Notes under the pieces: generated by a model | Told to the model about the DNA's origin: nothing | The model's input: only the letters and a program-made list of their open reading frames with translations | Database searches by the model: none | Part shown: positions 17,667 to 26,581 of the stretch, piece by piece | Numbering within the stretch: the first letter of the stretch is position 1 | How the letters are laid out: the number at the start of each line of letters is the position of its first letter | Assembly: GCA_963837735.1 (NCBI GenBank) | Contig: CAWIOM010000004.1 | Coordinates: 124,001-188,000, forward strand | Direction: 5' to 3' | Source of the DNA: VRUE01 sp963837735 | Lineage (GTDB): Bacteria; Actinomycetota; Thermoleophilia; Solirubrobacterales; 70-9 | DNA: 64,000 bases | Made by a program: the position numbers and the translations under genes

Positions 17667-18824
17667 TCATCGTTGGGCAACGGGCGCAGCGGTGCCCCGG
17701 CGGTCGATCGGCAGCCCCTCCACGTCCCAGCGTTGGACGGTCTTGCGGAGCTGGAAGAAGGCGACCACCCCGAACGGGATCGGCAGCCAGAAGGCGACCA
17801 GGCGGTAGACGAGGATCGCCGGGAACACGGTCGCCTCCGGTATCCCGAAGAGGACGAAGGCTCCGATCAGGCCGGCGTCGACGGCGCCGACGCCGGCCGG
17901 GGCCAGCGGGAAGAGGTTGGCGACCATGCCGAGAAAGAATCCCTGGACGACGACGGCGAGCGGCACGTGGACGCCAAATGCGTGGAACGAGGCCCAGAGG
18001 ACGCCGATGCTGGTCGCCCAGAAGCCGGCGGCGCCGATCACCGCCAGCCCTCCCTTTCGGGGGTGGGTGAAGAGCCCGATCGCGAAGCGGAAGCCCTCGC
18101 CGGCGATCGCCGGCGCTTTGGCGACGTTGGCGGCGATCGCCCCGGCACGCTCCCCCCAGTGGGCCTCGGCGAAGGGCTCGATCCTCTTCGCGAGGTCGGG
18201 CGGGATCAGCGCAACCAGGACTCCGAGGACGAGCATGAGGCCGGCGACCGCCGCCGGCACGATCGTCAGCTCGACGTCGTCGCGGCCGTTCAGGACCCCG
18301 GTCCGCAGCAGGATCCCGAAGACGATCAGCGCGATCGGGTAAAAGGCGTAGTGGAGGGTGAGGAACGCGACCATGCGGCGAGCGACGTCATGCCTCGCCA
18401 TTCCCGCTTTGCGCAGCGCCCAGTAGGTCAGCGCGATCCCCCCCGCCCCGCCGGCCGAGAAGAGCAGGGTCGCGGCGACGCCGGCCATGTTGACCTCGTA
18501 GGTCTCCCGCCAGTTCAGCCGCAGGGCGTCGCCGCCGACGACAGCTTTGAAGAGGGCGATGTAGGTCGCGAAGGAGGCGACGCAGAAGCCGATCGCAACA
18601 ACGATCCAGACCGGCTCCGCCTCGTCGAGCTTTTCCAGGGCGTTGCCGAGGCCGACGAGCTTCGGGAACAGGAAGTAGATCGCGACCAGCAGGACGACGA
18701 CGATCACCACCGTCTGAACGATGCGCCGCGGCGTGAAAAGCGGAAGCCAGCCGGCGCCGTTGAGTTCGGCGGTGTCTTCGGCCTCTACCGCCAGATTGGC
18801 TTTGACCGAGTCCTCCTCAGACAC
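17667..18824 (-). CDS. Flippase-like / lysylphosphatidylglycerol synthase TM-domain protein
   Basis: This 385-residue polytopic membrane protein of the UPF0104 (LPG synthase TM, AglD-like) family has about eight or nine hydrophobic helices after a soluble N-terminus of about 30 residues. Typical segments are LLFSAGGAGGIALTYWALRKAGM and the C-terminal ANLFPLAPAGVGAVDAGLIGAF. Members move or modify lipid-linked substrates; there is no aminoacyl-transferase domain here. The PAP2-type gene ends 10 bases upstream in the same direction, so a joint lipid-related role is plausible but inferred. Confidence 0.87.
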   Translation of the reverse strand: MSEEDSVKANLAVEAEDTAELNGAGWLPLFTPRRIVQTVVIVVVLLVAIYFLFPKLVGLGNALEKLDEAEPVWIVVAIGFCVASFATYIALFKAVVGGDALRLNWRETYEVNMAGVAATLLFSAGGAGGIALTYWALRKAGMARHDVARRMVAFLTLHYAFYPIALIVFGILLRTGVLNGRDDVELTIVPAAVAGLMLVLGVLVALIPPDLAKRIEPFAEAHWGERAGAIAANVAKAPAIAGEGFRFAIGLFTHPRKGGLAVIGAAGFWATSIGVLWASFHAFGVHVPLAVVVQGFFLGMVANLFPLAPAGVGAVDAGLIGAFVLFGIPEATVFPAILVYRLVAFWLPIPFGVVAFFQLRKTVQRWDVEGLPIDRRGTAAPVAQR

Positions 18825-18834
18825 CCTACGGACG

Positions 18835-19779
18835 CTACCCGTTCGCGAGGCGCTCCAGACGTTGCAGCTGCCGATTGACGCCGAGGACGAGCGGCTCGGC
18901 GAGCTCCTCGCCCTCGCGCACGGCGACGACCAGGGCGGCTCCAGCCGCCAAGTCGGTGACGTAATGCTCGCCCAGGTAGACGAGCGCGAAGCCCAGGGTC
19001 AGCGCGTAGGCCCAGCCGACCGCGCCCCCCGCCCTCCCTGTCTGGGCCAGCGAGTCGGCGACGACAAGCGAGGTGGCGAAATGCAGCGAAGGCATCGCGG
19101 CCCAGGGATTGCCGCCGAGCGCGTCGTACATGCGAGGCCAGGCCGAGCCCCAGAAATCTCTCGCCGACCTCGACCATGATCCGCCTCACGGGCTCCCCGG
19201 TCAGACCCTGCTCGGAGGCCCACCAGGGCGGCGCCGTCGGCACGGCGAAGTAGACGACGCAACCGGTGTCGAAGACCGCGGCCAGGCGCCGCGCGGCGCG
19301 CGGGAAATGCTGGGGATGGCGAAGGAGTATGTAGAGCAGCGCGAAGTAGGGCTCGAGGAACCAGAGCCAGTGGACCCAGGTCAGGCAGAGGTTCAACATG
19401 CCGACCCCAGGCAGGCGGGCCAGGGCACCCTGGAGGCGGACGCTCGGCAGGCGGCCGAGGCCGATGCCGCGGTCGATCGCGATCGGGTATCGGGCGCGCA
19501 GCCGGGCACGGAGGCGCTCGGGGCTGTCGTATGGAAGCTCGTGGACCATGATGAAGGCCCACATCTGCATCGCGAAGAGGACGGCATCGCGGCCACGGGA
19601 GCGGGGCCGCAGCACCGCGACCCCAGCGGCCCGGCGGCGCAGGCGGCAACCGTCACCGGGGCCGGTATCCGAGCCCGCTTCCGCAGCAGGGGAACCGCGA
19701 AGGCGGCTGCCACGGCACCGGCAGCGCCGGCCCGCAGAGCCACCCGCAATGCCGGAGATGGCCGGGAGGGGCTGCGCAT
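18835..19779 (-). pseudogene. PAP2-superfamily phosphatase/phosphotransferase, two frame breaks
   Basis: This integral membrane phosphatase is of the inositol-phosphorylceramide-synthase/PAP2_3 type. Its motifs are PSLHFA and GEHYVTDLAAG (the Gly-x-His-x3-Asp triad), in the last third. Two single-base changes break the frame: one G missing in the run at 19621-19624 and one extra base in the AAA at 19154-19156. Correcting both gives a continuous 314-residue protein from ATG 19779. Both lie in homopolymers, so consensus error is likely. It is divergent from the oxidase subunit II-like gene, with only 28 bases between. Confidence 0.83.
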
Positions 19780-19807
19780 CAGCGCGCGAGTATAGGATGG
19801 CCGCGCT

Positions 19808-20506
19808 TTGGCGCCCCATTCCCCCGGCACTGAACAGATCGACACGCTGATGTCGATCGGCTTCGTCGCCGCCGCGATTCTCATCGTGGCGGTCAACCTC
19901 GGCCTGTTCTATGCCCTGCGCCGCTACCGCAGCGAGCGTGGCGCCGAGCCGCGGCAGGTCAGCGGCGGACGCCGGATTCAGTTCCGGGTGGGCGGCGTGC
20001 TCACCGTCTTCGCCGCCGTCCTCCTGGTCCTCGGCATCGTCTTCACCGACAGGGCGCGCGAAACTCCCGCCAGCGGCCCCGACGGCCTCCAGGTCGCCCA
20101 CTCCGAGCCGCTGAAGATCGAAGCGACCGGCCAGCAGTGGCTGTGGCGCTACGACTACCCCAACGAAGCCTTCTCCTATTACACGCTCGTCGTCCCGGTC
20201 GACACCACCGTCGTCCTCGACCTCGTCTCCACCGACGTCATCCATACCTGGTTCGTCCCCGACCTGGCCGGCAAGCGCGATGCGGTCCCGGGCAAGCACA
20301 ACCAGGTCGTCTTCCGGGCCGACGAAGAAGGCGTCTTCGACGGCGACTCGGCGACGCTCTCCGGGCAGGCTTACGCGGCGATGCGCACCGAGGTAGAAGT
20401 AGTCTCGCCGGAGGAATACGAAGCCTTCATCAAGACTCGGAAATCTGACATCCAGTCCGCCCAGGACCGAGTCGTCGGCCTGATCGAAAACGGAGAAACG
20501 CCTTGA
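19808..20506 (+). CDS. Oxidase subunit II-like protein lacking the CuA site
   Basis: This 232-residue homologue of heme-copper oxidase subunit II has two N-terminal TM helices (about 15-36 and 61-80) and a periplasmic cupredoxin domain. Aligned without gaps to the CuA region of the intact paralogue at 30 kb, the ligands C-x-E-x-C-x3-H-x2-M are S181, T183, S185, Y189 and M192. The first ligand, H146 in VIHTWF, is kept. CuA cannot form. Quinol oxidase subunits (CyoA) also lack CuA, and the S-A-x-x-S-G segment resembles them. The start is TTG 19808. The stop overlaps the next start (TTGA). Confidence 0.88.
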   Translation: MAPHSPGTEQIDTLMSIGFVAAAILIVAVNLGLFYALRRYRSERGAEPRQVSGGRRIQFRVGGVLTVFAAVLLVLGIVFTDRARETPASGPDGLQVAHSEPLKIEATGQQWLWRYDYPNEAFSYYTLVVPVDTTVVLDLVSTDVIHTWFVPDLAGKRDAVPGKHNQVVFRADEEGVFDGDSATLSGQAYAAMRTEVEVVSPEEYEAFIKTRKSDIQSAQDRVVGLIENGETP

Positions 20507-22179
20507 GAGCCCCCGAGATCGTCGTCGACGGATTCCCCAAGCGCCGCGCGCGCTGGATCGAGATCGCCACCAGCGCCGACCACAAGGACGTCGCCAGGGT
20601 CATGATCTGCTCCTCGCTGGGCTTCCTCTTCGTCGCCCTGATCGAGTACCTGCTGATGCGCCTGCAGCTGGCGATCCCGGAAAACACCTTCCTCTCCCCG
20701 GTCGCCTTCAACCGGATGCTCTCGATGTACGGGGCGACGGCGATCTTCTTCTTCGCCCTGCCCCTCGCCCTCGGCCTCTTCTACTACGTGGCGCCGCTGC
20801 AGATCGGCGCCCGGGGAACTGCGCTGCCTCGGCTCGGCCAGCTCGGCGCCTGGCTGATGATCGCCGGCGCCGTCGTCCTCTATTCGGGCTTCCTGTTCAC
20901 GCCGTCGGAGGCCGGGATCAACCCCCTGCCGCCGCTTTCCGAGCTCACCTTCCTGTCCAACGACGGCGTCGATGCCTGGACCTCGGCGGTCGGCCTGGCG
21001 ACGCTGGGCTTCATCCTGATCTCGATCGACCTGACGACCACGCTGCGCAAGCTGCGGGCGCCTGGAATGGCCTGGCGGCGGCTGCCGGTCTTCTCCTGGG
21101 CGGCGGCGACCGGCGCCTGGTTGATGCTGGCGACGGGTGCGGTCTTCCTCGCCGCCCTGACGATGCTGGAGATCGACCGGAACTTCGACGGCGTCTTCTT
21201 CGCCGACGGCTCCGGCGGCGCGCCGCTCCTCTGGCAGCACCTGAGCTGGATCTTCTTCACCGGCGCCTACATGCTGATCCTGATCGCCTCGCTCGGCGCG
21301 ATCGCCGAAATCGTCAGCGCCTTCGCCCGCAAACCGCTCTTCAACCGCAACGCGACAATCGGCTCCCTGGTGGCAATCGCCGTGATCGGCACCCTCGCCT
21401 GGATGCAGAACATGCTGACCGCGCCGATCGGGATCGGCTGGATGTACTTCGCGATGATCCTCTCGCTGGCGCTGATCGTGCCCTTCGGGCTGGTCCTCTT
21501 CAACCTGATCGCGACGCTCGTCGGCGGCACGATCCGGATGCGGGCGCCGCTGCTCTTCGCGGCGGGCGCGATCTCGATGATCTCGATCGGCCTCGCGGCC
21601 GAGATCGAGCACTCGATGGTGGCCGTCGCCTGGCAGCTAAAGAACACGACGGATGCGACCGCGGCGACACACTTCGCCCTGATCGGCGGCGCCGTCTTCG
21701 GCGGCTTCGCCGCCCTCCACTTCTGGTTCCCGAAGATGACCGGGCGGACGATGGGCGAGAGCCTGGCGCGAATCTCCTTCTGGACGATCGTCCTCGGCAC
21801 ACTGCTCGCCTTCGTGCCGCTCTTTCTCGCCGGCGGCGAGGAGGGCCAGGTCGTCGACGCCTACAAGTTCTTCGACGGGACCGGCGTCAATGCCTACAAC
21901 CTGATCGCGTCGATCGGGGCCTTCGTGCTTGCCGCCGGGATCGTCCTCACCCTGGTCAACGCGGTCCTCAGCCGCGAGGGCGGCACCGAGGCCGGGCACG
22001 ACCCCTGGGGCGGCGACTCGCTCGAGTGGTTCGCGCTCTCGCCCCCGGTCCCCCACAACTTCGACGTCCTGCCGGACGTGCGCAGCGATCGCCCGATGCG
22101 GGACATCCGCGAGGCGATCGCGCACAGCACCAGCCGCGCCGAGGAGAGCCCGGCACCCGAGTCGCAGCCGGTAGCCTGA
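20503..22179 (+). CDS. Oxidase subunit I-like protein lacking most metal-binding histidines
   Basis: This 558-residue, roughly 12-TM protein is homologous end to end with CtaD. Compared with the intact paralogue at 28-30 kb, the low-spin heme ligand in TM2 is Y76, the CuB ligands are T253, Q302 and N303, and the high-spin heme ligand is A388. Only H390, the second low-spin heme ligand, remains. The HPxVY tyrosine is also gone. Structural segments are kept (ADHKD, YYVAPLQIGAR, WQHLSW, FARKPLF, HFWFPKMTGR). It is uninterrupted and normally long, so this is not decay. Oxygen reduction is not expected; the function is unknown. Confidence 0.9.
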   Translation: MRAPEIVVDGFPKRRARWIEIATSADHKDVARVMICSSLGFLFVALIEYLLMRLQLAIPENTFLSPVAFNRMLSMYGATAIFFFALPLALGLFYYVAPLQIGARGTALPRLGQLGAWLMIAGAVVLYSGFLFTPSEAGINPLPPLSELTFLSNDGVDAWTSAVGLATLGFILISIDLTTTLRKLRAPGMAWRRLPVFSWAAATGAWLMLATGAVFLAALTMLEIDRNFDGVFFADGSGGAPLLWQHLSWIFFTGAYMLILIASLGAIAEIVSAFARKPLFNRNATIGSLVAIAVIGTLAWMQNMLTAPIGIGWMYFAMILSLALIVPFGLVLFNLIATLVGGTIRMRAPLLFAAGAISMISIGLAAEIEHSMVAVAWQLKNTTDATAATHFALIGGAVFGGFAALHFWFPKMTGRTMGESLARISFWTIVLGTLLAFVPLFLAGGEEGQVVDAYKFFDGTGVNAYNLIASIGAFVLAAGIVLTLVNAVLSREGGTEAGHDPWGGDSLEWFALSPPVPHNFDVLPDVRSDRPMRDIREAIAHSTSRAEESPAPESQPVA

Positions 22180-22186
22180 CTCTCCT

Positions 22187-23084
22187 ATGAGCGGCGCCCA
22201 GACTGCGGCGATCAACCGGCGACCGGTGGCGCTGGGGGTCGCTGCGCGACTACCTGACGCTGACCAAGCCCAGGGTCCAGTCGCTGTTGCTGCTGACGAC
22301 GATCACGACGATGTACGTGGCCGGCGACCCCTCGATCGAGCTCGTCTTCCTCACCTGCCTCGGCGGCGCCCTCTCAGCCGGCGGCGCCGGCGCGATCAAC
22401 CACGCCATCGACCGCGACATCGACCGCCTGATGGCGCGCACCGCGAGCCGGCCGGTCGCCGCCGGGCGGATCTCACCCGCGGCCGCGATCGCCTTCGGCT
22501 CACTGCTCGGCTGCGCCTCGTTCGCGCTCCTGGCGCTCACCGTCAACCCGCTGGCCGCGGCGCTCTCGCTCAGCGGCCTGCTCGGTTACGTCTTCGTCTA
22601 CACCCTCTGGCTGAAGCGGGCCACGCCGCAGAACATCGTCATCGGCGGTGCCGCCGGTGCCGTGCCGCCCCTGGTCGCCTGGGCGGCGGTCACGGGCGGG
22701 CTCAGTGGCACGGCCTTCTATCTATTCGCGATCGTCTTCTTCTGGACTCCGCCCCACTTCTGGGCGCTCTCGCTGCTGATGAAGGACGAGTACGCGAAGG
22801 TCGGCGTGCCGATGCTGCCGGTCGTCCGCGGCGAGCAGGAGACGCGCCGCCAGATCCTGCTCTACACGATCCTCCTGTACGCGGTCACCCAGCTACCGTT
22901 CTGCGCCGGCGGCTTCGGGGCCGTGTACCTGGTCGCGTCGATGACGCTGGGTGCCGGCTTCATCTACTTCGCCGTGCGCCTGCTGCGCGCCGCCGACCGC
23001 ACCTGGGCCCTGCGCACGTACCTCTTCTCGCTCGCCTACCTGGCACTGCTCTTCGTGTCCATGCCCCTCGACCGGGTGCTCTGA
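22187..23084 (+). pseudogene. ctaB: Heme O synthase (protoheme farnesyltransferase), one extra base
   Basis: This UbiA-family prenyltransferase converts heme B to heme O. From ATG 22187 the frame reads MSGAQTAAINRRPVALG, then must shift at the five-G run 22234-22238. With one G removed it continues SLRDYLTLTKPRVQS and gives 298 residues. The Asp-rich motif NHAIDRDIDRLMART and WTPPHFWALSLLMKDEY are intact, with about eight TM helices. A homopolymer miscall is more likely than real loss, since the aa3 oxidase nearby needs it. It follows the subunit I-like gene by seven bases. Confidence 0.9.
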
Positions 23085-23123
23085 CGGCCGGCTCCGAGTC
23101 GGTCGTCTGGTAGAAATCCGCCC

Positions 23124-23237
23124 GTGGATCGCGAGAGCGCAAGACGCAACATGGCCGCCGGGCTGGTGGCGGGCGGAATCGCCGCCGGCATCTTCGCGCT
23201 CTCCTTCGTCGTCGCCGTCCTCTACATCGCCTCGTGA
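23124..23237 (+). CDS. Very small single-TM protein in the oxidase cluster
   Basis: A frame of 37 residues starts at GTG 23124. It has a charged N-terminus (MDRESARRNM) and one hydrophobic helix (AAGLVAGGIAAGIFALSFVV) ending in LYIAS. Its position between ctaB and another small membrane protein, in the same direction with short gaps, suggests an accessory oxidase subunit. That is inference from place and topology only. Confidence 0.5.
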   Translation: MDRESARRNMAAGLVAGGIAAGIFALSFVVAVLYIAS

Positions 23238-23256
23238 GCGCGGAACTCGCAACCGG

Positions 23257-23550
23257 ATGAGCGAGCACCGCGAGATCCCCGAGCCCGGCGAGCTGGTCTA
23301 CGCGCCTCGCTCCTCCTGGCTGCCCGCCTTCCTCGCCTTCGCCCTCGCCCTGGTCCTCGTCGGCGTCTACGCGGAGGGCTTCATGGTCCGCGGCTGGATC
23401 TACGCCGTGATCGGCGGGGTTGCGGCGCTGCTGATCTTCCGCGCGCTGGTCAAGGACTCGGTCGCCGACTTCTTCGGCCTGCGGCGCAAACAGACGGTCC
23501 GCGGGGCGGTCCTCCCGGTGGAACCGATTCAGCCGCCCCGGCGCGGCTGA
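23257..23550 (+). CDS. Small membrane protein of the oxidase cluster (subunit IV-like?)
   Basis: This 97-residue protein begins MSEHREIPEPGELVYAPRSS. It has two adjacent hydrophobic helices (about 23-41 and 45-66), followed by a cytoplasmic tail (VKDSVADFFGLRRKQTVRG). The arrangement recalls small subunit IV proteins of actinobacterial oxidases, but no conserved motif confirms this. The ATG at 23257 is chosen because the reading frame upstream overlaps ctaB in a wrong frame. It is co-directional with the subunit II-like to ctaB genes. Confidence 0.65.
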   Translation: MSEHREIPEPGELVYAPRSSWLPAFLAFALALVLVGVYAEGFMVRGWIYAVIGGVAALLIFRALVKDSVADFFGLRRKQTVRGAVLPVEPIQPPRRG

Positions 23551-23562
23551 GCGCTCGGCGCC

Positions 23563-23964
23563 TTACTCCGGGCTCATCCCCGATGTGGCGCCGTCCGAGG
23601 TCCAGACGCGGATGATGTCCCGCATCGACAGGACCCCGACCAGCACGGGGCCTTCGTAGACGGCCAGATGCCGGATCCCACGCCTCGACATCTCGGCCGC
23701 CGCCCGCTCCAGGCTCCAGTCCGGCGCAGCCGTGATCACGCCGTCGCTCATGTGGTCGCCGACCCGCTCGCTGTCGGGGTCCTCGCCGGAGCCGAGCGAG
23801 ATCAGGATGTCGCGCTCCGTGATGATGCAGGGGACGGGCGTCTCGTCGTCGTTGACCAGGGCGGCGCCGATCTCCTTGGCCGTCATCTGCTGGGCGGCCT
23901 CGCGCAGGGTGTGCGTCGGACCCACAGTCAGGACCACTTCGGACATACCTTCGCTGACCAGCAT
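23563..23964 (-). CDS. CBS domain-pair protein
   Basis: This 133-residue protein consists of two CBS domains. The first contains LREAAQQMTAKEIGAALVND and ITERDILISLGSG; the second contains LERAAAEMSRRGIRHLAVYEG and VGVLSMRDIIRVW. Such stand-alone pairs sense adenine nucleotides. I choose ATG 23964 because GAAAGGG lies just upstream as a ribosome site; the frame is open to 24012. It is opposite in direction to the oxidase genes on either side. A second CBS protein lies at 42.5 kb. Confidence 0.87.
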   Translation of the reverse strand: MLVSEGMSEVVLTVGPTHTLREAAQQMTAKEIGAALVNDDETPVPCIITERDILISLGSGEDPDSERVGDHMSDGVITAAPDWSLERAAAEMSRRGIRHLAVYEGPVLVGVLSMRDIIRVWTSDGATSGMSPE

Positions 23965-24092
23965 TTGGCGCCCTTTCTCGGTTCGACCTGGACCTCGTGA
24001 TGATCGACTCAAGCCTACCCGACGGGGGACGGCCTCGAACCGCTTTCAAGGGGGTCCCGACATATAGACTCCGGCGCGCCTCGCGCCGCAAG

Positions 24093-24824
24093 ATGACCAC
24101 GCTCCCGACCCCCATCAGAACGCTGCTCGTCCTCGCCGCAATCGCCGGCGTCATGCTGGTCGCTTCCGCCTGCGGGACGACCACCGCCGACGTCGAGAAC
24201 GGGCGCACTCTCTTCCGCGCAAACTGCGGCACCTGCCACACGCTGGCTCAGGCGGGGACGACCGCCGAAATCGGGCCCAACCTCGATAGCGCCTTCGCCT
24301 CCGCCCGGGCGGCCGGCGAGGGGGGCGAAACGATCGAAGGCGTGGTCAAGGCGCAGGTCGAGTACCCGCGCCCGAGCAACGGCGACGCCTCGGTCTCGAT
24401 GCCGGCCGACCTGGTCGGGGGTCAGGAGCTCGATGACGTCGCCGCCTACGTCGGCAAGTGGGCCGGCGTGCCCGGCGCGGCGCCGCCCGAAGTGCCCGGC
24501 GGGGCGGGGGCCCAGGTCTTCGCCAACAACGGCTGCGGGACCTGCCACACGCTGGCCGCCGCCAACGCCGGCGGCATGGTCGGCCCCAACCTCGACGAAG
24601 TGCTCAGCGGCCAGAGCGCCGCGATGGTGCAGGAATCGATCGTCGACCCGAACGCGGTCATCGCCAGCGGCTACCCGGCGAACGTGATGCCTCTCAACTT
24701 CAGCGAATCGCTGAGCCCCGAAGAACTCGAAGACCTGGTTCAGTACCTGGTCGAAGAAACCGGCGGCGAAGGAGGCCGGCCCGAGGGCGGCAAGGCCGGC
24801 GGCTCGAAGCCCAAGGGCGGCTGA
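24093..24824 (+). CDS. Diheme c-type cytochrome, lipoprotein
   Basis: This 243-residue exported electron carrier has a signal peptide with a lipobox-like end (MLVASACGTT), so it is probably anchored as a lipoprotein. It has two cytochrome c domains, each with a CGTCHT heme site (around residues 46 and 149), and sixth-ligand methionine candidates in VSMPADL and VMPLNFSESLSPEEL. The tail is Gly/Lys/Pro-rich. It lies between the two oxidase sets and ahead of ctaA, so it is a good candidate electron donor to the CuA oxidase. TATAGA at 24063-24068 could be a -10 box. Confidence 0.9.
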   Translation: MTTLPTPIRTLLVLAAIAGVMLVASACGTTTADVENGRTLFRANCGTCHTLAQAGTTAEIGPNLDSAFASARAAGEGGETIEGVVKAQVEYPRPSNGDASVSMPADLVGGQELDDVAAYVGKWAGVPGAAPPEVPGGAGAQVFANNGCGTCHTLAAANAGGMVGPNLDEVLSGQSAAMVQESIVDPNAVIASGYPANVMPLNFSESLSPEELEDLVQYLVEETGGEGGRPEGGKAGGSKPKGG

Positions 24825-24861
24825 GCGCTCGACCCCGTCGGCGGGCGGCAGGCGTCATCCT

Positions 24862-25848
24862 GTGGCGATGCGCCAGCGAGTTCAGCGGATCGCGATCAGC
24901 CCCGATCTCTACGCGAAGGTGACCGCGGTCGCCCTGGCGGCGCTGGCGCTGATCGTGTTGACCGGCGCCGGGGTGCGGTTGACCGGTTCCGGGCTGGGCT
25001 GCCCGGACTGGCCCAAGTGCTATGGCGGAACGGTTCCGCCGCTCGACACCCATGCCGTGATCGAGTACGGAAATCGGCTGCTGACCGGGTTCGTCGGCTT
25101 TGCGGTGATCGCCGCAGCCGTGCTCGCCTTCTTCCGCAAGCCCTACCGTTGGCACCTGGCACTGTTCGGCGCGCTGCTGCCGCTGGGGGTCGTCGGGCAG
25201 GCGATCCTCGGCGCGCTGGTCGTCAAGTACCACCTCGCCCCAGGGCTGGTCATGAGCCACTTCATCCTCTCGATGCTGCTGCTCGACGCCTCCTTCGCCC
25301 TCGCCTGGTGCTCGCGCTATGAACCCGGCGAGCGCCGTGCCTCGAGCGACAGGCTCGGCGTCTGGGCGGTCCGGGCGCTGATCCCGCTCGGCCAGCTGAC
25401 GATCCTCGCCGGCACGATCGCGACCGCCTCCGGGCCGCACGCCGGCGCCCACGCTGGCCAGCTCGTCCACCGCTTCGACTTCGAGGGGACGGGAACGCTC
25501 GAGTGGGTCGTCCAGCGCCACTCGGCGATCGCCACGGTCTTCGGCCTGGCGGCGATCGGCGTCTGGCTATTGCTCAGGCGCCCTGGGGGCGACAGGAGGG
25601 CGCAGAGGCCCCTTGGGGCGGTCCTTGTCCTGCTCGCGCTACAGGGGCTCGTGGGGGGCCTCCAGTGGTCCCTGAAGCTTCCATCGGAGATCGTCTGGGT
25701 CCACGTGGCCCTGGCGACGGTGACCTGGCTGGCGATGCTCTGGACAGTGGCGACGGCGGGCCGCCTGGAGCCGCACCGGGCCGGCGAGGCGATCGGCCCG
25801 GAGGCGGGTCCGCCGACCGCTGCCCCGACGCCCGTCGGCCAGGCCTGA
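24862..25848 (+). CDS. ctaA: Heme A synthase
   Basis: This COX15/CtaA protein oxidises heme O to heme A. It has about eight TM helices in 328 residues. The heme-ligand histidines sit in conserved positions: the N-terminal GVRLTGSGLGCPDWPKCYG and EYGNRLLTG, then LVMSHFILSMLLL, QRHSAIATV and WVHVALAT. The GTG at 24862 and the ATG at 24868 are both possible starts. Its presence, with ctaB, supports an aa3-type terminal oxidase. It is convergent with the following Usp-like gene, 19 bases apart. Confidence 0.93.
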   Translation: MAMRQRVQRIAISPDLYAKVTAVALAALALIVLTGAGVRLTGSGLGCPDWPKCYGGTVPPLDTHAVIEYGNRLLTGFVGFAVIAAAVLAFFRKPYRWHLALFGALLPLGVVGQAILGALVVKYHLAPGLVMSHFILSMLLLDASFALAWCSRYEPGERRASSDRLGVWAVRALIPLGQLTILAGTIATASGPHAGAHAGQLVHRFDFEGTGTLEWVVQRHSAIATVFGLAAIGVWLLLRRPGGDRRAQRPLGAVLVLLALQGLVGGLQWSLKLPSEIVWVHVALATVTWLAMLWTVATAGRLEPHRAGEAIGPEAGPPTAAPTPVGQA

Positions 25849-25867
25849 GCGGCCGCCGCGAGCCGGC

Positions 25868-26524
25868 TCAGCGAGTGACGGCGCCGTCTGCGGTGAGATC
25901 GACGACCACGTGGGAGATCGGCAGGTCGATCCCCTCGCGGGCCCGCTCGACGACACCCTGCTCGAGCCAGCGCGAGCTGGCCGGCGGATGGGTCGAGATC
26001 ACGATCTCGTCGGCGGGGAAGGCCCGCAAAGCGTCCTCGATCGCGACGTTCGGGTCGGAGTCGCCGATCTCGCCGCGGGCCCTGATGTCCAGCCTCTGCT
26101 TGATTTCGATCACGGAGAGTTCCATGCGCTGGCGGGCGAGGACGATCGCTTCGTCGATGTCGGAGGCCCAGTGCTCGGCACGCGAGGCGGTCAGCGCCGG
26201 GGTGATGACGAGGATCTCGCACTCGTGGCCGCGGCAGCGCTCGCCGATCTCGTCCAGGAGCGGGACACCGCCGACCGTCTCGTTGGCCACGACCAGCAGC
26301 CTGTGCCGCCCGTCCCCGCCCCGGGTCAGCGGGACCTCGCCCGAGAGCCTGCCGCGCGACGCCCGGTAGGCGACCGCGGCGCCGGCGCCGATCAGGAGGG
26401 CCGCGAGGACGAGGCCGACGACGGGTCTGGTCAGAGCCGCCAGAGCCCCGACCGCGATCCCCCCTCCCAGGATCGCCACGAACCACCGAAACGCGTCCGC
26501 CTCGGATCTCAGCGGGTTGTGCAT
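25868..26524 (-). CDS. Membrane-anchored Usp-like protein next to the oxidase operon
   Basis: This protein of about 218 residues has two N-terminal TM helices (about residues 12-32 and 34-53), then a soluble domain resembling a universal stress protein fold: LLVVANETVGG at its start and DPNVAIEDALRAFPADEIVISTH near its end. The same end module (DP-x-A...EVLIST...W-L) occurs twice in the protein inside the cta operon at 27-28 kb, so the two are related. The ATG at 26524 (MHNPLRSE) is preferred to the upstream start. It lies downstream of ctaE, probably in the same operon; its role is unknown. Confidence 0.75.
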   Translation of the reverse strand: MHNPLRSEADAFRWFVAILGGGIAVGALAALTRPVVGLVLAALLIGAGAAVAYRASRGRLSGEVPLTRGGDGRHRLLVVANETVGGVPLLDEIGERCRGHECEILVITPALTASRAEHWASDIDEAIVLARQRMELSVIEIKQRLDIRARGEIGDSDPNVAIEDALRAFPADEIVISTHPPASSRWLEQGVVERAREGIDLPISHVVVDLTADGAVTR

Positions 26525-26581
26525 GCCTCCAGTGCTACCCCGCCCGAACGTGCGGGAAATCACACCGGAGGCGGATGCACC

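Noticed and set aside
16557..18878. A plus-strand open frame of over 770 codons across trxB and the flippase-like gene
   Set aside because: It spans two intact genes on the other strand, with a low-complexity product.
19808..20506. Simple assignment of the first subunit II as a cytochrome c oxidase CtaC
   Set aside because: The CuA cysteines are serines, so it cannot accept electrons as a normal cytochrome c oxidase subunit II.
20503..22179. The first subunit I as a quinol oxidase catalytic subunit
   Set aside because: Quinol oxidases lack CuA in subunit II but keep all six histidines in subunit I. Five are missing here.
22234..22238. Programmed frameshifting in ctaB and other split genes
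   Set aside because: There are no slippery heptamers followed by a clear stimulatory structure, and the shifts occur in many unrelated genes in both directions. Sequence error fits better.
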